Shown piece after piece: positions 33,208 through 42,850 of a stretch of DNA of 64,000 bases (positions are counted from its first letter, which is position 1; each line of letters opens with the position of its first letter). The notes beneath the pieces are model-generated. The model saw only the letters and a list, made by a program, of their open reading frames with translations. It had not been told where the DNA came from and did no database searches. Origin of the DNA: Seohaeicola sp024304985. Lineage in GTDB: Bacteria > Pseudomonadota > Alphaproteobacteria > Rhodobacterales > Rhodobacteraceae. A program made the position numbers and the translations under genes. Location: NCBI RefSeq assembly GCF_028802875.1, contig NZ_JARAMP010000003.1, positions 175,467-239,466 of the forward strand, written 5' to 3'.

Positions 33208-33813
33208 ATGCGTCACGATATACCCCATGCACGGCCCGGTCAGGTGATCGGGCTTTTGGGCGGGTCCTTCGATCCGGCCCATGCGGGACATGTGCATATC
33301 ACCAAGGTCGCGCTGCGCCGGTTCGGACTGGACCGCGTCTGGTGGCTGGTCAGCCCCGGCAACCCTCTCAAGGCGCGCGGGCCTGCTCCGATGGCGGACC
33401 GGATCGCGCTGGCACGTGCGATGATCCATGATCCGCGCATCATCGTCACGGATTTCGAAGCGCAGGCCGGCACGCGCTATACCGCCCAGACCATCACCGC
33501 CTTGCAAACCGCCTATCCCGGGGTGCGTTTCGTCTGGCTGATGGGGGCGGACAATCTGGTGCAGTTCGATCGCTGGCAGGACTGGCAACAGATCATGGCG
33601 CGCGTGCCGGTCGGGGTTCTGGCCCGACCGGGGCAGAACCTGCCTGCGCGGGCCTCGCGTGCGGCGCGGATCTTTCGCGCGGCACGGATCAAAGGGTCTG
33701 CCAGCAGGACCCTTGCCATGGCCGAGGCGCCTGCATGGTGTTTTGTGAACGCGCCGCTGATGGATATCTCGTCATCCGCGATCCGGGCGCGGGGCGGCTG
33801 GGGTGCGGCGTAG
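33208..33813 (+). CDS. nadD: Nicotinate-nucleotide adenylyltransferase
   Basis: 201 residues from MRHDIPHARPGQVIGLLGGS, with AGGAGAGG before the ATG. Nucleotidyltransferase motif GGSFDPAHAGH (18-28), WWLVSPGNPLK, TRYTAQTITALQ and the late ISSSAIRARG (the SxxxxR ATP-binding motif). Makes nicotinate adenine dinucleotide in NAD synthesis. In many alphaproteobacteria nadD precedes rsfS; here a dacB gene follows, which may have replaced that neighbour. Confidence 0.94.
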   Translation: MRHDIPHARPGQVIGLLGGSFDPAHAGHVHITKVALRRFGLDRVWWLVSPGNPLKARGPAPMADRIALARAMIHDPRIIVTDFEAQAGTRYTAQTITALQTAYPGVRFVWLMGADNLVQFDRWQDWQQIMARVPVGVLARPGQNLPARASRAARIFRAARIKGSASRTLAMAEAPAWCFVNAPLMDISSSAIRARGGWGAA

Positions 33814-33870
33814 GCTCGTCACGCGGATGTGGGCTTGCCCGTCACGGGGCAGGGCGGCTAAGTTTCAGGA

Positions 33871-35370
33871 ATGAGTGACATGATTTCAAGACGTGGATTT
33901 CTGGTCGGTTCGGCCGCTGCCGTGACGCTTCTGGCTGTTCCGGCCTGTGCCAACGCCCCTTCGCGGTCGTTGCGCCCCGCGCTGCGCCCGGCCGGGGGGC
34001 GCGTCGCATCGGTTCCTGCCATTGATGCGCTTGTGTCCAAGGCCAATCTGGGCGGAGAGGTTGTCTTTGCCTGTGCCGATGCCGAAACAGGTGAATTGCT
34101 GGAAGTGCGACAGCCGCAGCGCGGCTTGCCGCCGGCGAGCGTCGTCAAGGCGCTGACGGCGATCTATGCGCTGGACACGCTGGGTCCGGCGCATCGGTTC
34201 GAGACGCGGCTCATTGCCACCGGGCCGGTGCAGAACGGCATCCTGAGCGGGGATCTGGTGCTGGCGGGGGGTGGGGATCCTTTGCTGGATACCAACGCGC
34301 TGGCCGAACTGGCGGCCGGGCTCAAGGCGGCGGGTGTGCGCGAAGTGCGTGGACGCTTCCTCGTCTGGGGCGGCGCGCTGCCCTATACCCGCGTGATCGA
34401 CGAGGGCCAGCCGGATCATGTCGGATATAACCCTGCCGTGTCCGGCCTGTCGCTGAATCACAATCGGGTGCATTTCGAATGGGTCCGCAACGGACAAGGA
34501 TATGGCGTCACCATGGACGCGCGGTCAGACCGTTATCGCCCGGATGTGCGGGTGGCGCGGATGCAGGTCGTGGCGCGCGACCTGCCGGTCTATACCTATG
34601 CGGACGCGCAGGGCGTCGATCAATGGACGGTGGCGCAATCGGCACTGGGCAAGGGCGGTGCCCGCTGGTTGCCCGTCCGGCGGCCCGACGTCTATGCCGG
34701 CGAGGTGTTCCGCACCTTTGCCGGGTCCCAGGGTATCCGCCTGCCAGCCGAGGATGTGGCACGCAGCCTGCCGGGCGGAAGCGTGATCGTGCGCCATCAA
34801 AGCGTGCCCCTGCCCGAGATCCTGCGCGACATGCTGCGCTATTCCACCAATCTGACGGCCGAGATGGTGGGCCTTGCCGCAACGCAGGCGCGCGGTGGGC
34901 GGCCGACATCTCTGGCGGCCTCGGCCGGTGCGATGAACAGCTGGGCCAGTTCTGCGCTGGGCTTGTCGGCCCCGGCGCTGGTGGATCATTCGGGGCTTGG
35001 TGACAGGTCACGATTGGCCGCGGCGGATATGGTGGCGGCGCTTGTGCGGGCGCGGCGTCAAGGGATGCTGCCGGGCCTGCTGCGCGAGTTTCCGATGCGC
35101 GATGACAAAGGGCGCACCGCAGCCGGGCATCCGGTCAAGGTCAACGCCAAGACGGGGACGTTGAATTTCGTCAGCGGACTGGCCGGCTACATGACGCGCG
35201 ACAAGGGCAAGCCGTTGGCTTTTGCCATTTTTTCCGCAGATGCGCAGCGTCGCGACAGTATTCCGCGTGCGGAACGTGAAAGGCCGAATGGCGCGCAAGG
35301 CTGGAACCGGCGCGCCAAGGCTTTGCAGCAGGACCTGCTGGAGCGTTGGGGGACGCTTTACAGCGTCTGA
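33871..35370 (+). CDS. dacB: D-alanyl-D-alanine carboxypeptidase/endopeptidase (PBP4, DacB type)
   Basis: 499 residues; the signal is SRRGFLVGSAAAVTLLAVPA, Tat-like. S13-family motifs: SVVK (Ser90-Lys93) in PPASVVKALTAIYA, SxN in LRYSTNLTAEM, and KTG in NAKTGTLNFV. Trims or cleaves D-Ala cross-links of peptidoglycan in the periplasm. ATG 33871 or 33880 could be the start. Length is normal for the family. Confidence 0.94.
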   Translation: MSDMISRRGFLVGSAAAVTLLAVPACANAPSRSLRPALRPAGGRVASVPAIDALVSKANLGGEVVFACADAETGELLEVRQPQRGLPPASVVKALTAIYALDTLGPAHRFETRLIATGPVQNGILSGDLVLAGGGDPLLDTNALAELAAGLKAAGVREVRGRFLVWGGALPYTRVIDEGQPDHVGYNPAVSGLSLNHNRVHFEWVRNGQGYGVTMDARSDRYRPDVRVARMQVVARDLPVYTYADAQGVDQWTVAQSALGKGGARWLPVRRPDVYAGEVFRTFAGSQGIRLPAEDVARSLPGGSVIVRHQSVPLPEILRDMLRYSTNLTAEMVGLAATQARGGRPTSLAASAGAMNSWASSALGLSAPALVDHSGLGDRSRLAAADMVAALVRARRQGMLPGLLREFPMRDDKGRTAAGHPVKVNAKTGTLNFVSGLAGYMTRDKGKPLAFAIFSADAQRRDSIPRAERERPNGAQGWNRRAKALQQDLLERWGTLYSV

Positions 35371-35380
35371 CAGCATGGCG

Positions 35381-35409
35381 TCCGATACCGCGGCAAGCGC
35401 GGTATCGGA
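35381..35409. terminator. Terminator after dacB
   Basis: Perfect 12-bp stem TCCGATACCGCG / CGCGGTATCGGA with loop GCAAG, directly after dacB and before the convergent porin-like gene. No T-run follows, so Rho-independence is uncertain. Confidence 0.7.
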
Positions 35410-35428
35410 CTGTCCCTGAATATGGTCT

Positions 35429-36064
35429 TCAGAAGTTGTAGGATACGCCCAACGTCACGAAGGGCAGAAACTTGACGTCGCTCAGGTCGCGATTGGCCTG
35501 TGCAAGGTCCGCGTTGAACTGCGCGCGTTCTGCCGCGTCGGCTATCAAATCCTGACCTGTCGTGCTGATTTCAAGACTGGTGATCCGCGCGCCAATCTCG
35601 GCAACGATGCCCCAGTTTTCCCCCAAAGGAAGTGTATATCCGACAGCGAGAACGGGGGCGATCTCGTTCTTCTGCTTCAACTCGGCCGAGAAGCTTCCGC
35701 TATAGGTATTCCCCTCGATCGTCAGGTTTGAGGCGCTGCCTTCCAGCTTGTAGCCGCCGAAGGATACACCGCCGGACAGACGGAAGCCGGCATTACCGAT
35801 GGCATAATCGGCCATCAGTGCGATGGAATTCGAGGTGAACTTGCCTGCGACATCGTTGCCGTCCACATCGAACGTATCCGAGACAGATCCCAGATACAGC
35901 GGCACGCGCGCCTGCCACTTGGGGGCGACGTCGAATTTCGGCGCGATATACACGCCAAGGGTAGACAGCCCGGCCTCGACCGAGAGGTCCTCAAGGCTTT
36001 GCGCCGCGACAGAGGTCGCGATGCCTGACATCATCAGTGTGGCAAGAAAGAGGGGGTGTTTCAC
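35429..36064 (-). CDS. Outer-membrane beta-barrel protein
   Basis: 211 residues. Signal peptide MKHPLFLATLMMSGIATSVA with AQS cleavage site. The mature part alternates hydrophobic and polar residues and ends LPFVTLGVSYNF, the terminal-Phe signature recognised by BAM. Eight-strand-sized; resembles Rhodobacterales outer-membrane proteins of unknown function. A pore or adhesive role cannot be decided. Confidence 0.78.
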   Translation of the reverse strand: MKHPLFLATLMMSGIATSVAAQSLEDLSVEAGLSTLGVYIAPKFDVAPKWQARVPLYLGSVSDTFDVDGNDVAGKFTSNSIALMADYAIGNAGFRLSGGVSFGGYKLEGSASNLTIEGNTYSGSFSAELKQKNEIAPVLAVGYTLPLGENWGIVAEIGARITSLEISTTGQDLIADAAERAQFNADLAQANRDLSDVKFLPFVTLGVSYNF

Positions 36065-36271
36065 GACTTATAACTCCGTCACTATTTAACACATGAACAC
36101 AAGTGAAGGCAGGCATCGCTGCCCCTCACGACAGACGAGGTAGTCTTGCCGGAGACGATTCTTCAACCGTGGATTGGTCAAGGCGGCGCTTCAGCCTGAG
36201 TTGTGACCCAAGGGCAACAAGATATCAGGCAAGGCGCTCTGCGCATCGGCCATGATGGCCTGCTTTCTGCC

Positions 36272-36346
36272 CTATCCCGCTGCGCCGATGATCGACACTG
36301 CACAAAGAATCAAAAGTCCGGTTACAAGAAGTACGGGGCGCGACAT
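36272..36346 (-). CDS. Predicted 24-residue membrane miniprotein
   Basis: MSRPVLLVTGLLILCAVSII followed by GAAG and a stop. A GGGAGG five bases before the ATG at 36346 is the main reason to call it. One hydrophobic segment fills the protein, giving a transmembrane miniprotein. It lies in the 373-base gap between the outer-membrane gene and the TerB-like gene; the rest of that gap shows nothing I can identify. It may be spurious. Confidence 0.4.
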   Translation of the reverse strand: MSRPVLLVTGLLILCAVSIIGAAG

Positions 36347-36437
36347 GGCGGCCTCCCTTGGAAAATGGCATTGGATCAATGATTCCAGTCTGCCAGTTTC
36401 AGGGCGGCGTTCAAGCGCGCAGGTGACCGCCGGGTGA

Positions 36438-36863
36438 TCAGGCGCGCATGTGTCGCGCGCGTGCACCACGTTCGATTGCCGCCGCATGGAGCCGGTCGAT
36501 GTTCAACTCGTACCGGATCTCTTCCAGCAGGCGCAATTCCGTTTCAAGGATCCTGCCGTCGGCAGCGGCCACATCGCAGGCCAGCGCATAGGCTGTCTCG
36601 AACAGATGCTCGGGCAGGTTGTCGCGCACCAGTCCGAACAGTGCGTCCAGCCCGTCCTCTTCCGAGAAAAGATCGAACACTGTCTGCGCCATCCGGCGCA
36701 TCCGGTCGGTGTCATATTCCGCGAAGATCGGTAGATGGTTCACCGTCGCCTGTATCCGGACCAGTTCCGAGGTGCGGATATCCTCGTCCGACAGCGAGAC
36801 TGCGATCATGACGGCCACGAGGCAATCCTGTGGGCTGAGCGGGTGTGGCACTGCGTCCGTCAT
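36438..36863 (-). CDS. TerB-family protein
   Basis: 141 residues, mostly helical. TerB-like core: SPQDCLVAVMIAVSLSDEDI (first acidic metal-binding turn) and ACDVAAADGRILETELRLLE (second), as in tellurite-resistance TerB and DjlA-type domains. Function in Rhodobacterales is unknown; there are no other ter genes here. AGGA eight bases before the ATG. Confidence 0.8.
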   Translation of the reverse strand: MTDAVPHPLSPQDCLVAVMIAVSLSDEDIRTSELVRIQATVNHLPIFAEYDTDRMRRMAQTVFDLFSEEDGLDALFGLVRDNLPEHLFETAYALACDVAAADGRILETELRLLEEIRYELNIDRLHAAAIERGARARHMRA

Positions 36864-36997
36864 TTCATTCGTCCTGAAAGGTCATGTTGCAGTGCAGAAT
36901 ATTGACTGTCAGGGGGCGGAGCAATAGGAAGCCTCATTTGACGCCGCGCGATCTGCGCGGTTCCCCGCCACATGTCCCGCCACGGATGGAGACTGAC

Positions 36998-38572
36998 ATG
37001 ACCGATTTGCGCGACGCCGCCCTTGCCTCGAAAGCCTGGCCGTTTGAGGAAGCGCGCAAACTGGTCAAACGTTATGAAAAAGCCCCGCCCGCCAAGGGGC
37101 ATGTTCTGTTCGAGACGGGTTATGGCCCGTCCGGCTTGCCGCATATCGGCACCTTCGGCGAGGTGGCGCGCACCACGATGATCCGTCGCGCGTTCGAGCT
37201 GATTTCGGACATCCCGACGCGGCTGATCTGTTTTTCCGATGACGTGGACGGAATGCGCAAGGTGCCCGACAACGTCCCCAACCCCGAGATGCTGCGCGAG
37301 CATCTGCAACGCCCGCTGACATCCGTGCCCGATCCTTTCGGACAGTATGAAAGTTTTGGTCATCACAACAACGCCATGTTGCGGCGGTTTCTGGACACGT
37401 TCGGGTTTGAATACGAGTTCATCAGCGCGACCGAATTCTACAAGACCGGGCAGTTCGACACGGTGCTGCTGCGCGCGGCGGAACGCTATGACGCGCTGAT
37501 GGAGGTTATGCTGAAATCCCTGCGTGAAGAACGCCAGCAGACCTATTCCATCTTCCTGCCGATCCATCCCGAAACCGGGCGCGTGCTCTATGTGCCGATG
37601 AAAGAGGTGAACGCCAAGGACGGCACCATCACCTTTGACGATGAAACGGGCCGCGAATGGACGCTGCCGGTCACGGGCGGCAATGTGAAACTGCAATGGA
37701 AACCTGATTTCGGCGCGCGCTGGGCTGCTCTGGATGTGGATTTCGAGATGTATGGCAAGGACCACAGCACCAATACGCCGATCTATGACCGCATCTGCGA
37801 GATCCTTGGCGGGCGCAAGCCCGAGCATTTCACCTATGAGCTGTTTCTGGATGAGAACGGTGAAAAGATCAGCAAATCCAAGGGGAACGGTCTGACCATC
37901 GACGAATGGCTGACCTATGCCAGCACGGAATCGCTGTCCTATTTCATGTATCAGAAGCCCAAGACCGCCAAGCGGATGCATTTCGACGTCATCCCGCGCG
38001 CGGTGGATGAATATCACCAGCAGCTGCGCGCCTATCCCGATCAGGATGCGTCCGGCAAGGTGAACAACCCTGTCTGGCATATTCACGGCGGCAACCCGCC
38101 GGAAAGCCGGATGGTGGTGCCCTTCTCGATGCTGCTCAACCTTGCGTCGGTATCGGCGGCCGAGGAGAAATCGAAGCTTTGGGGATTCATCCAGCGTTAC
38201 GCGCCCGAGGCTGCCCCCGAGACGCATCCCGATCTGGATCAGGCTGCGGGTTTCGCCGTGCGCTATTACAATGACTTCGTGAAGCCGCATAAGGTCTACC
38301 GCGCACCCAGCGATCTGGAGCGTGAGGCGTTGGTTGACCTGCGCGATCAACTCAAGACATGGGATGGCGGACTGGATGCCGAGGCGTTGCAGGGGCTGGT
38401 CTTTGCCGTGGGGCGCGACCGGTTCGATCCGTTGCGCGACTGGTTCACGGCGCTTTACGAGGTGCTTCTGGGGGCGAGCCAAGGCCCGCGTTTCGGCGGG
38501 TTCATCGCGCTTTATGGCGTGGATGAAACCGTGGCCCTGATCGACCGCGCGCTGGCAGGCGATCTGACCTGA
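36998..38572 (+). CDS. lysK: Lysine--tRNA ligase, class I
   Basis: 524 residues from MTDLRDAALASKAWPFEEAR, with GGAG seven bases before the ATG. Class I fold: HIGH variant in GPSGLPHIGTFGE and KMSKS variant in GEKISKSKGNGLT. Unlike the class II LysRS of most bacteria, this archaeal-type enzyme is standard in alphaproteobacteria and useful as a lineage marker. Convergent genes are not present; it is followed by the DUF4864 gene in the same orientation. Confidence 0.96.
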   Translation: MTDLRDAALASKAWPFEEARKLVKRYEKAPPAKGHVLFETGYGPSGLPHIGTFGEVARTTMIRRAFELISDIPTRLICFSDDVDGMRKVPDNVPNPEMLREHLQRPLTSVPDPFGQYESFGHHNNAMLRRFLDTFGFEYEFISATEFYKTGQFDTVLLRAAERYDALMEVMLKSLREERQQTYSIFLPIHPETGRVLYVPMKEVNAKDGTITFDDETGREWTLPVTGGNVKLQWKPDFGARWAALDVDFEMYGKDHSTNTPIYDRICEILGGRKPEHFTYELFLDENGEKISKSKGNGLTIDEWLTYASTESLSYFMYQKPKTAKRMHFDVIPRAVDEYHQQLRAYPDQDASGKVNNPVWHIHGGNPPESRMVVPFSMLLNLASVSAAEEKSKLWGFIQRYAPEAAPETHPDLDQAAGFAVRYYNDFVKPHKVYRAPSDLEREALVDLRDQLKTWDGGLDAEALQGLVFAVGRDRFDPLRDWFTALYEVLLGASQGPRFGGFIALYGVDETVALIDRALAGDLT

Positions 38573-38633
38573 GACATTGACGTCGCGTCACACCGGACTA
38601 GCTGATACTCTGCTATGCGGCGGAGGATCAGAC

Positions 38634-39047
38634 ATGCAGGCATGGGGACGTATGATGGCGGTGCTGGTTCTGGCGACGATGCTGGCCGGCAATCCGGTCA
38701 TCGCGCAGGACCGGGGGATCGAAGACACGATCACCCGGCAACTGGACGCCTTCAAGGCCGATGACTTCGGCGCAGCGTTTGAATTCGCCAGCCCGACGAT
38801 CAAGAACATCTTCCGCACGCCCGAAAACTTTGGTGCGATGGTCAGGCAAGGCTATCCGATGGTCTGGCGCCCCGGCGCGGTGACTTATCTGGAGCAGCGC
38901 GAGATTGCGGGTGAGATCTGGCAGAAGGTGCAGATCGTGGACGGCGCGGGGCGCGTGCATATTCTTGACTATCAGATGATCCAGATGCCCGAGGGTTGGC
39001 AGATCAACGGCGTCCAGCTTCTCAAGCAGCCCGACGTCGCCGCGTGA
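38634..39047 (+). CDS. DUF4864 secreted protein
   Basis: 137 residues from MQAWGRMMAVLVLATMLAGN, a signal peptide, followed by DTITRQLDAFKADDFGAAFEF and FGAMVRQGYPMVWRPG, the DUF4864 pattern (NTF2-like fold). CGGAGG precedes the ATG. Function unknown. Confidence 0.82.
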   Translation: MQAWGRMMAVLVLATMLAGNPVIAQDRGIEDTITRQLDAFKADDFGAAFEFASPTIKNIFRTPENFGAMVRQGYPMVWRPGAVTYLEQREIAGEIWQKVQIVDGAGRVHILDYQMIQMPEGWQINGVQLLKQPDVAA

Positions 39048-39155
39048 CCCGCACGGCCGGGCACCGTCACGGTGCTGTCGCTTCCTGTTAACCGCTCATT
39101 GATAGACCCCTGACCACCCGGGCGCGATGCCGGGCCGTGGTGGAAAGGGAAGCCC

Positions 39156-41444
39156 ATGAACAAAGCGATTACCGATGGCGTGGTCTTGATGCCGCCACCC
39201 TTCGAGGCGGGTCTGGATGTCTGGTCCAGTCAGAACGGAACGCCGGGATCGGATACATATCTGGCGGCCGTGAACGCAGGCTTCGTGCCTGCGGATCAGG
39301 ATTTCAGTGGCTGTCTGGAGATGCAGAAGACCCAGACGGTGCAACGCCTGCGCTATATGGGGGAAACACCGCTGCTTCCCGGTTGCTATCTGCGGATCAC
39401 GGCGCGCATCAAGGCCATCAGCGGCGCGCTGCCGCAGGTCCGGATCGCCGGATGGGCGGGGGGTGCCGGTGGGGTCAACGTGGCCACGGTTCCGCAGACG
39501 GGGCCGGTCGTGCAACTGACCGCCTATGGTCGCGTGACCGAGGTCAGCGCCATCGTCGGGGCGGGGGCGCGCAATGGCGTGGACATGGTCTGGGGCGGAC
39601 AGGCGCTTTACGGCCATTTCGGACTGGACCTGACCGGGCCGAATGGCGGGATCGTGCGGATCGACGATCTGGTGATCGAGGATATCACCAGCGTTTTCCA
39701 TCGCGACATGATGAACTGGGTCGATGTCCGCGATCACGGTGCCGTGGGCGACGGCGTGGCCGATGACTATGCCGCCTTCGTCGCAGCGGATCAGGCGGCG
39801 GCGGGGCGGCGGGTGCTGGTGTCGAAGGGCAGCTACCGGATCGGGCAAAGTCTGACGATCAACAACCGCATCCAGTTCGAGGGCACGCTGGCCATGCCCG
39901 CTGACGCGATCCTGTCGCTGACCCGCGATTTCGACCTGCCCGCCTATATCGACGCTTTCGGGGACGAGGTTTTGGCGTTTCGCAAGGCGTTTCAGGCGCT
40001 TCTGAACAATGTGGATCACGAGTCGCTGGATCTGGGTGGGCGGCGGATTCAGGTGCGCGGCCCCATCGACATGGCCGCCGCCGTGCCCAATCGAACCCAA
40101 TTCGCGCAGCGGCGCCATATCCGCAACGGGCAGTTCTTCGTCGAGGAGAACGCCGCATGGACCACGGATATCTTCACCTCGCAGGCCACCTATGCGCTGA
40201 ATGATCCTTTGCGCCTGACGAATGTGGCCAATGTGGCCAATATCCCCGTCGGCGCGTTGATCGAGGGCAATGGCGTGGGCCGCGAGGTCTATGTCCGCGC
40301 CAAGAATGTGGGCGCGGGCGAGATGACGCTGTCCATGCCCCTTTTCGATGCGGCGGGCACGCAGACCTATACCTTCAGGCGGTTCAAATATGTGCTGGAT
40401 TTCAGCGGCTTCTCGCAACTGTCACGCTTTTCCATGTCGGATATCGAGTTTCTCTGTGGGGGCCGGGCCAGCGGCGTGATGCTGGCGCCGACAGGTCTGA
40501 CCTTTCATGTGCGGGACTGCTTTTTCACCGGACCACGCGACAGGGGCATCACCTCGATCGGGATCGGATGTCAGGGGATGCTGATCGACCGCTGCCAGTT
40601 CCTGTCGAATGAAACACCGATACGCGCGCAGGACCGTGTGTCGATCGCGCTGAATGCCAATGCCAATGACGTCAAGCTGCGCGACAACCGGATCACACAG
40701 TTCCGGCACTTCGCCATTCTGGGCGGCACGGCCAGCATCATCTCGGGCAATCACTGGTTTCAGGGCGATGACGAGCCGGGGGGCGTCAGGACCGGGGGGC
40801 TGATCCTGACTTCCAGCCACAACCGGGCGACGATCACGGGCAATTACATCGACAATTGCTTCATCGAATGGACGAATGAACATGATCACGAACCTGCCTT
40901 CAGCAGTGAATTCTCATTCAGCGCGCTGAGCATCACGGGCAATGTCTTTCAGGCCATCGACGTGGCGCCGTGGTTCCGCTTCTTTGTGATCAAGCCGCAT
41001 GGCGCGGGGCATTTCATCAGCGGGCTGACGATGACGGGCAATGTGTTTCGTGCGATCCGGGGGGATATCGACCGGGTCGAGCATGTGGACACGTCCTTTG
41101 CTGATCTGGACTTTGGCCGGATGCGCAACATCCTTGTGGCGGGGAACCTGTACAACTCGGTCGTGCAGGGAATTCAGAACCCGGTGGCGATCCAGCACAC
41201 GCAGAACACCGCGGCCGAGACTTGGGTCGTCAATGGTGCCGGACCCTTGCCTTTCGGTGGTCGCGCCCGGCAGGTCGAGGCGGTGGTGGCGCGCGGTCCA
41301 ATCCGTAACGCCAGCAACGTGATCCGCTACGAGATGCCCCATGCCGTCGCCGAGCAGGGGGCCGCGCGCGACCGTGTGCATCTGGGCTGGCCGCAGGCTG
41401 TGACGGGCACGGTCGCGGTGACGATGCGGATCGACAACGCCTGA
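39156..41444 (+). CDS. Right-handed parallel beta-helix protein (pectate lyase 3 / GH28-related)
   Basis: 762 residues. An N-terminal beta-sandwich-like segment (about 1-185) is followed by WVDVRDHGAVGDGVADDYAA (about 188-207), the classic start of pectate-lyase-3/phage-spike helices, then a long repeat region with ITGNYIDNCFIEW and TGNVFRAIRGDI turns and a short C-terminal cap. No signal peptide is seen, so export (if any) would use another route. Comparable proteins decorate or cut polysaccharides. Terminal RIDNA is not diagnostic. No glycan-synthesis genes adjoin it. Confidence 0.75.
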   Translation: MNKAITDGVVLMPPPFEAGLDVWSSQNGTPGSDTYLAAVNAGFVPADQDFSGCLEMQKTQTVQRLRYMGETPLLPGCYLRITARIKAISGALPQVRIAGWAGGAGGVNVATVPQTGPVVQLTAYGRVTEVSAIVGAGARNGVDMVWGGQALYGHFGLDLTGPNGGIVRIDDLVIEDITSVFHRDMMNWVDVRDHGAVGDGVADDYAAFVAADQAAAGRRVLVSKGSYRIGQSLTINNRIQFEGTLAMPADAILSLTRDFDLPAYIDAFGDEVLAFRKAFQALLNNVDHESLDLGGRRIQVRGPIDMAAAVPNRTQFAQRRHIRNGQFFVEENAAWTTDIFTSQATYALNDPLRLTNVANVANIPVGALIEGNGVGREVYVRAKNVGAGEMTLSMPLFDAAGTQTYTFRRFKYVLDFSGFSQLSRFSMSDIEFLCGGRASGVMLAPTGLTFHVRDCFFTGPRDRGITSIGIGCQGMLIDRCQFLSNETPIRAQDRVSIALNANANDVKLRDNRITQFRHFAILGGTASIISGNHWFQGDDEPGGVRTGGLILTSSHNRATITGNYIDNCFIEWTNEHDHEPAFSSEFSFSALSITGNVFQAIDVAPWFRFFVIKPHGAGHFISGLTMTGNVFRAIRGDIDRVEHVDTSFADLDFGRMRNILVAGNLYNSVVQGIQNPVAIQHTQNTAAETWVVNGAGPLPFGGRARQVEAVVARGPIRNASNVIRYEMPHAVAEQGAARDRVHLGWPQAVTGTVAVTMRIDNA

Positions 41445-41448
41445 CGGA

Positions 41449-41943
41449 TCACAGGCCCAGATCAGCGGGTGTCATGACGAAGGCGCGGCCGAACCCGCCG
41501 TTCAGATAGGCCGCGTGCACGTCGAACAGCACAAAGGAAAAATCTGCAAATCCGATGTAGAGCCTGGACTTGGGATGGTCGCGCAGCCAATGCGCGGCCA
41601 TTTCTGTATATCCCGCCGCGCCATGACGCAGGAACCGCGCCTTTGCCTGAAGAGTGAGGCGCGGATGGGTCAGAGGATCGCCCCGTGATCCCGGTTCGCC
41701 CACCAGAAGTGATGCCGCAGGATTCGCCTTCAGCGCGCGTGTGTGATGCGAGAGGTCCGACACCAAGGTGGCCGGTCCGCCCTGCGGCGTTGTGCCAAAG
41801 GCCACGCGGGTCACCATCGGGGCATCGTTCTCCGGGTCGACCACGCCAAGCGCTGCGAAACGCGCCTTGTTCATCAGGTCACGGGCAAGGCTCCGGGCCT
41901 CGTCATCGGTGGGGCGGATCGGGCTGGGGGCATCTGTATTCAT
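41449..41943 (-). CDS. HugZ/pyridoxamine 5'-phosphate oxidase-like protein
   Basis: 164 residues from MNTDAPSPIRPTDDEARSLA. Split-barrel FMN-binding fold: ARFAALGVVDPENDAPMVTR and LVSDLSHHTRALKANPAASLL are the standard first strands, and RLYIGFADFSFVLFD lies later. The C-terminal DUF2470 part of heme-degrading HugZ is absent, so this is a short, single-domain member. Possible flavin oxidase or heme-utilisation protein. Weak ribosome site, start uncertain. Confidence 0.78.
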   Translation of the reverse strand: MNTDAPSPIRPTDDEARSLARDLMNKARFAALGVVDPENDAPMVTRVAFGTTPQGGPATLVSDLSHHTRALKANPAASLLVGEPGSRGDPLTHPRLTLQAKARFLRHGAAGYTEMAAHWLRDHPKSRLYIGFADFSFVLFDVHAAYLNGGFGRAFVMTPADLGL

Positions 41944-41991
41944 GCACGCGAAACTAGGATGCGGCCCGGACCGGCGCAAGCCGGGCCGCGG

Positions 41992-42714
41992 TCAGAATGT
42001 CGACCACAGACCCAGCTTGAGCGCCCTTGACCCCGATCCGTCCAGCGCATGGACATATCCCATCTCCAGATGCAGCCCGTCGCGCAGTCGGTAGGTGACC
42101 GAAGGCACGAGCCGCAGGAAACTGGCCCCCGGCTGGATTCCTTCGGTCTGTAGAAGGAAAAGCTTTTGCCGGATATCGACCACGCCGGTTTGCAATTGCA
42201 GCATCATGGTCCAGTCTGCCGGGCGGCCATCCGGGTTCAGCAGGGTCAGGCCCAGCGTGACATCGGTCTTTTCGTCCAGTTCCCGACTGACCAGATCCAC
42301 CTCAACGCGGCTGTCGATCGCCATCCAGCCTGTCCAGCGGGGGCGCACCACGCTGCGCCCCCATGACAGGCCGGGTCGCAGGACCGGTTGTCCCGCGATC
42401 TCGCCATAGCCCAGTTCCACCGATACCGGGCCGCCCAGGATCCGCATGACGGGGGTGCGGATGAACATCACGGCCTTGCCCTCGCCCGAGACGCTGCGCC
42501 CCAGATCGAGCCCTGCCGTCAGGCGCGGTGTCAGGCCATATTCGAGAAAGAGCGCCGAGTAGCTGTCGGCGCCATCCAGCCCTTGCCACTGGCTGAGGCT
42601 GGCAAAGCCGGTTCCGGCCTCGCGCGGCCACGCGCCCGCCGTCACTGCCGGGGGCAGAAACCCGGTCACAAGACCGGACAGAAACCCCAGCAAAAGCGCC
42701 AGTCGGCGGATCAT
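41992..42714 (-). CDS. Exported beta-barrel-like protein
   Basis: 240 residues from MIRRLALLLGFLSGLVTGFL, with GGAGGG eight bases before the ATG. Signal peptide, then beta-rich repeats and a terminal Phe (LKLGLWSTF), consistent with an outer-membrane protein. No family recognised with confidence. An upstream in-frame ATG (MAGWRAHG) is possible but less well spaced. Confidence 0.65.
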   Translation of the reverse strand: MIRRLALLLGFLSGLVTGFLPPAVTAGAWPREAGTGFASLSQWQGLDGADSYSALFLEYGLTPRLTAGLDLGRSVSGEGKAVMFIRTPVMRILGGPVSVELGYGEIAGQPVLRPGLSWGRSVVRPRWTGWMAIDSRVEVDLVSRELDEKTDVTLGLTLLNPDGRPADWTMMLQLQTGVVDIRQKLFLLQTEGIQPGASFLRLVPSVTYRLRDGLHLEMGYVHALDGSGSRALKLGLWSTF

Positions 42715-42850
42715 CCCATGTGCCCTCCACCCCGCCATTGTGGGCCGTCGTGGTAAATGCGCGGTTAACGATGCCTGCATCGGCGGGCGAAAACTGATAT
42801 GATGGGGGACCGGCGCGCCACGTGCGCGCCGCGCAACAGGGAGGATCACC

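Noticed and set aside
36860..38482. 540-codon frame antisense to lysK
   Set aside because: Antisense shadow of a certain synthetase gene.
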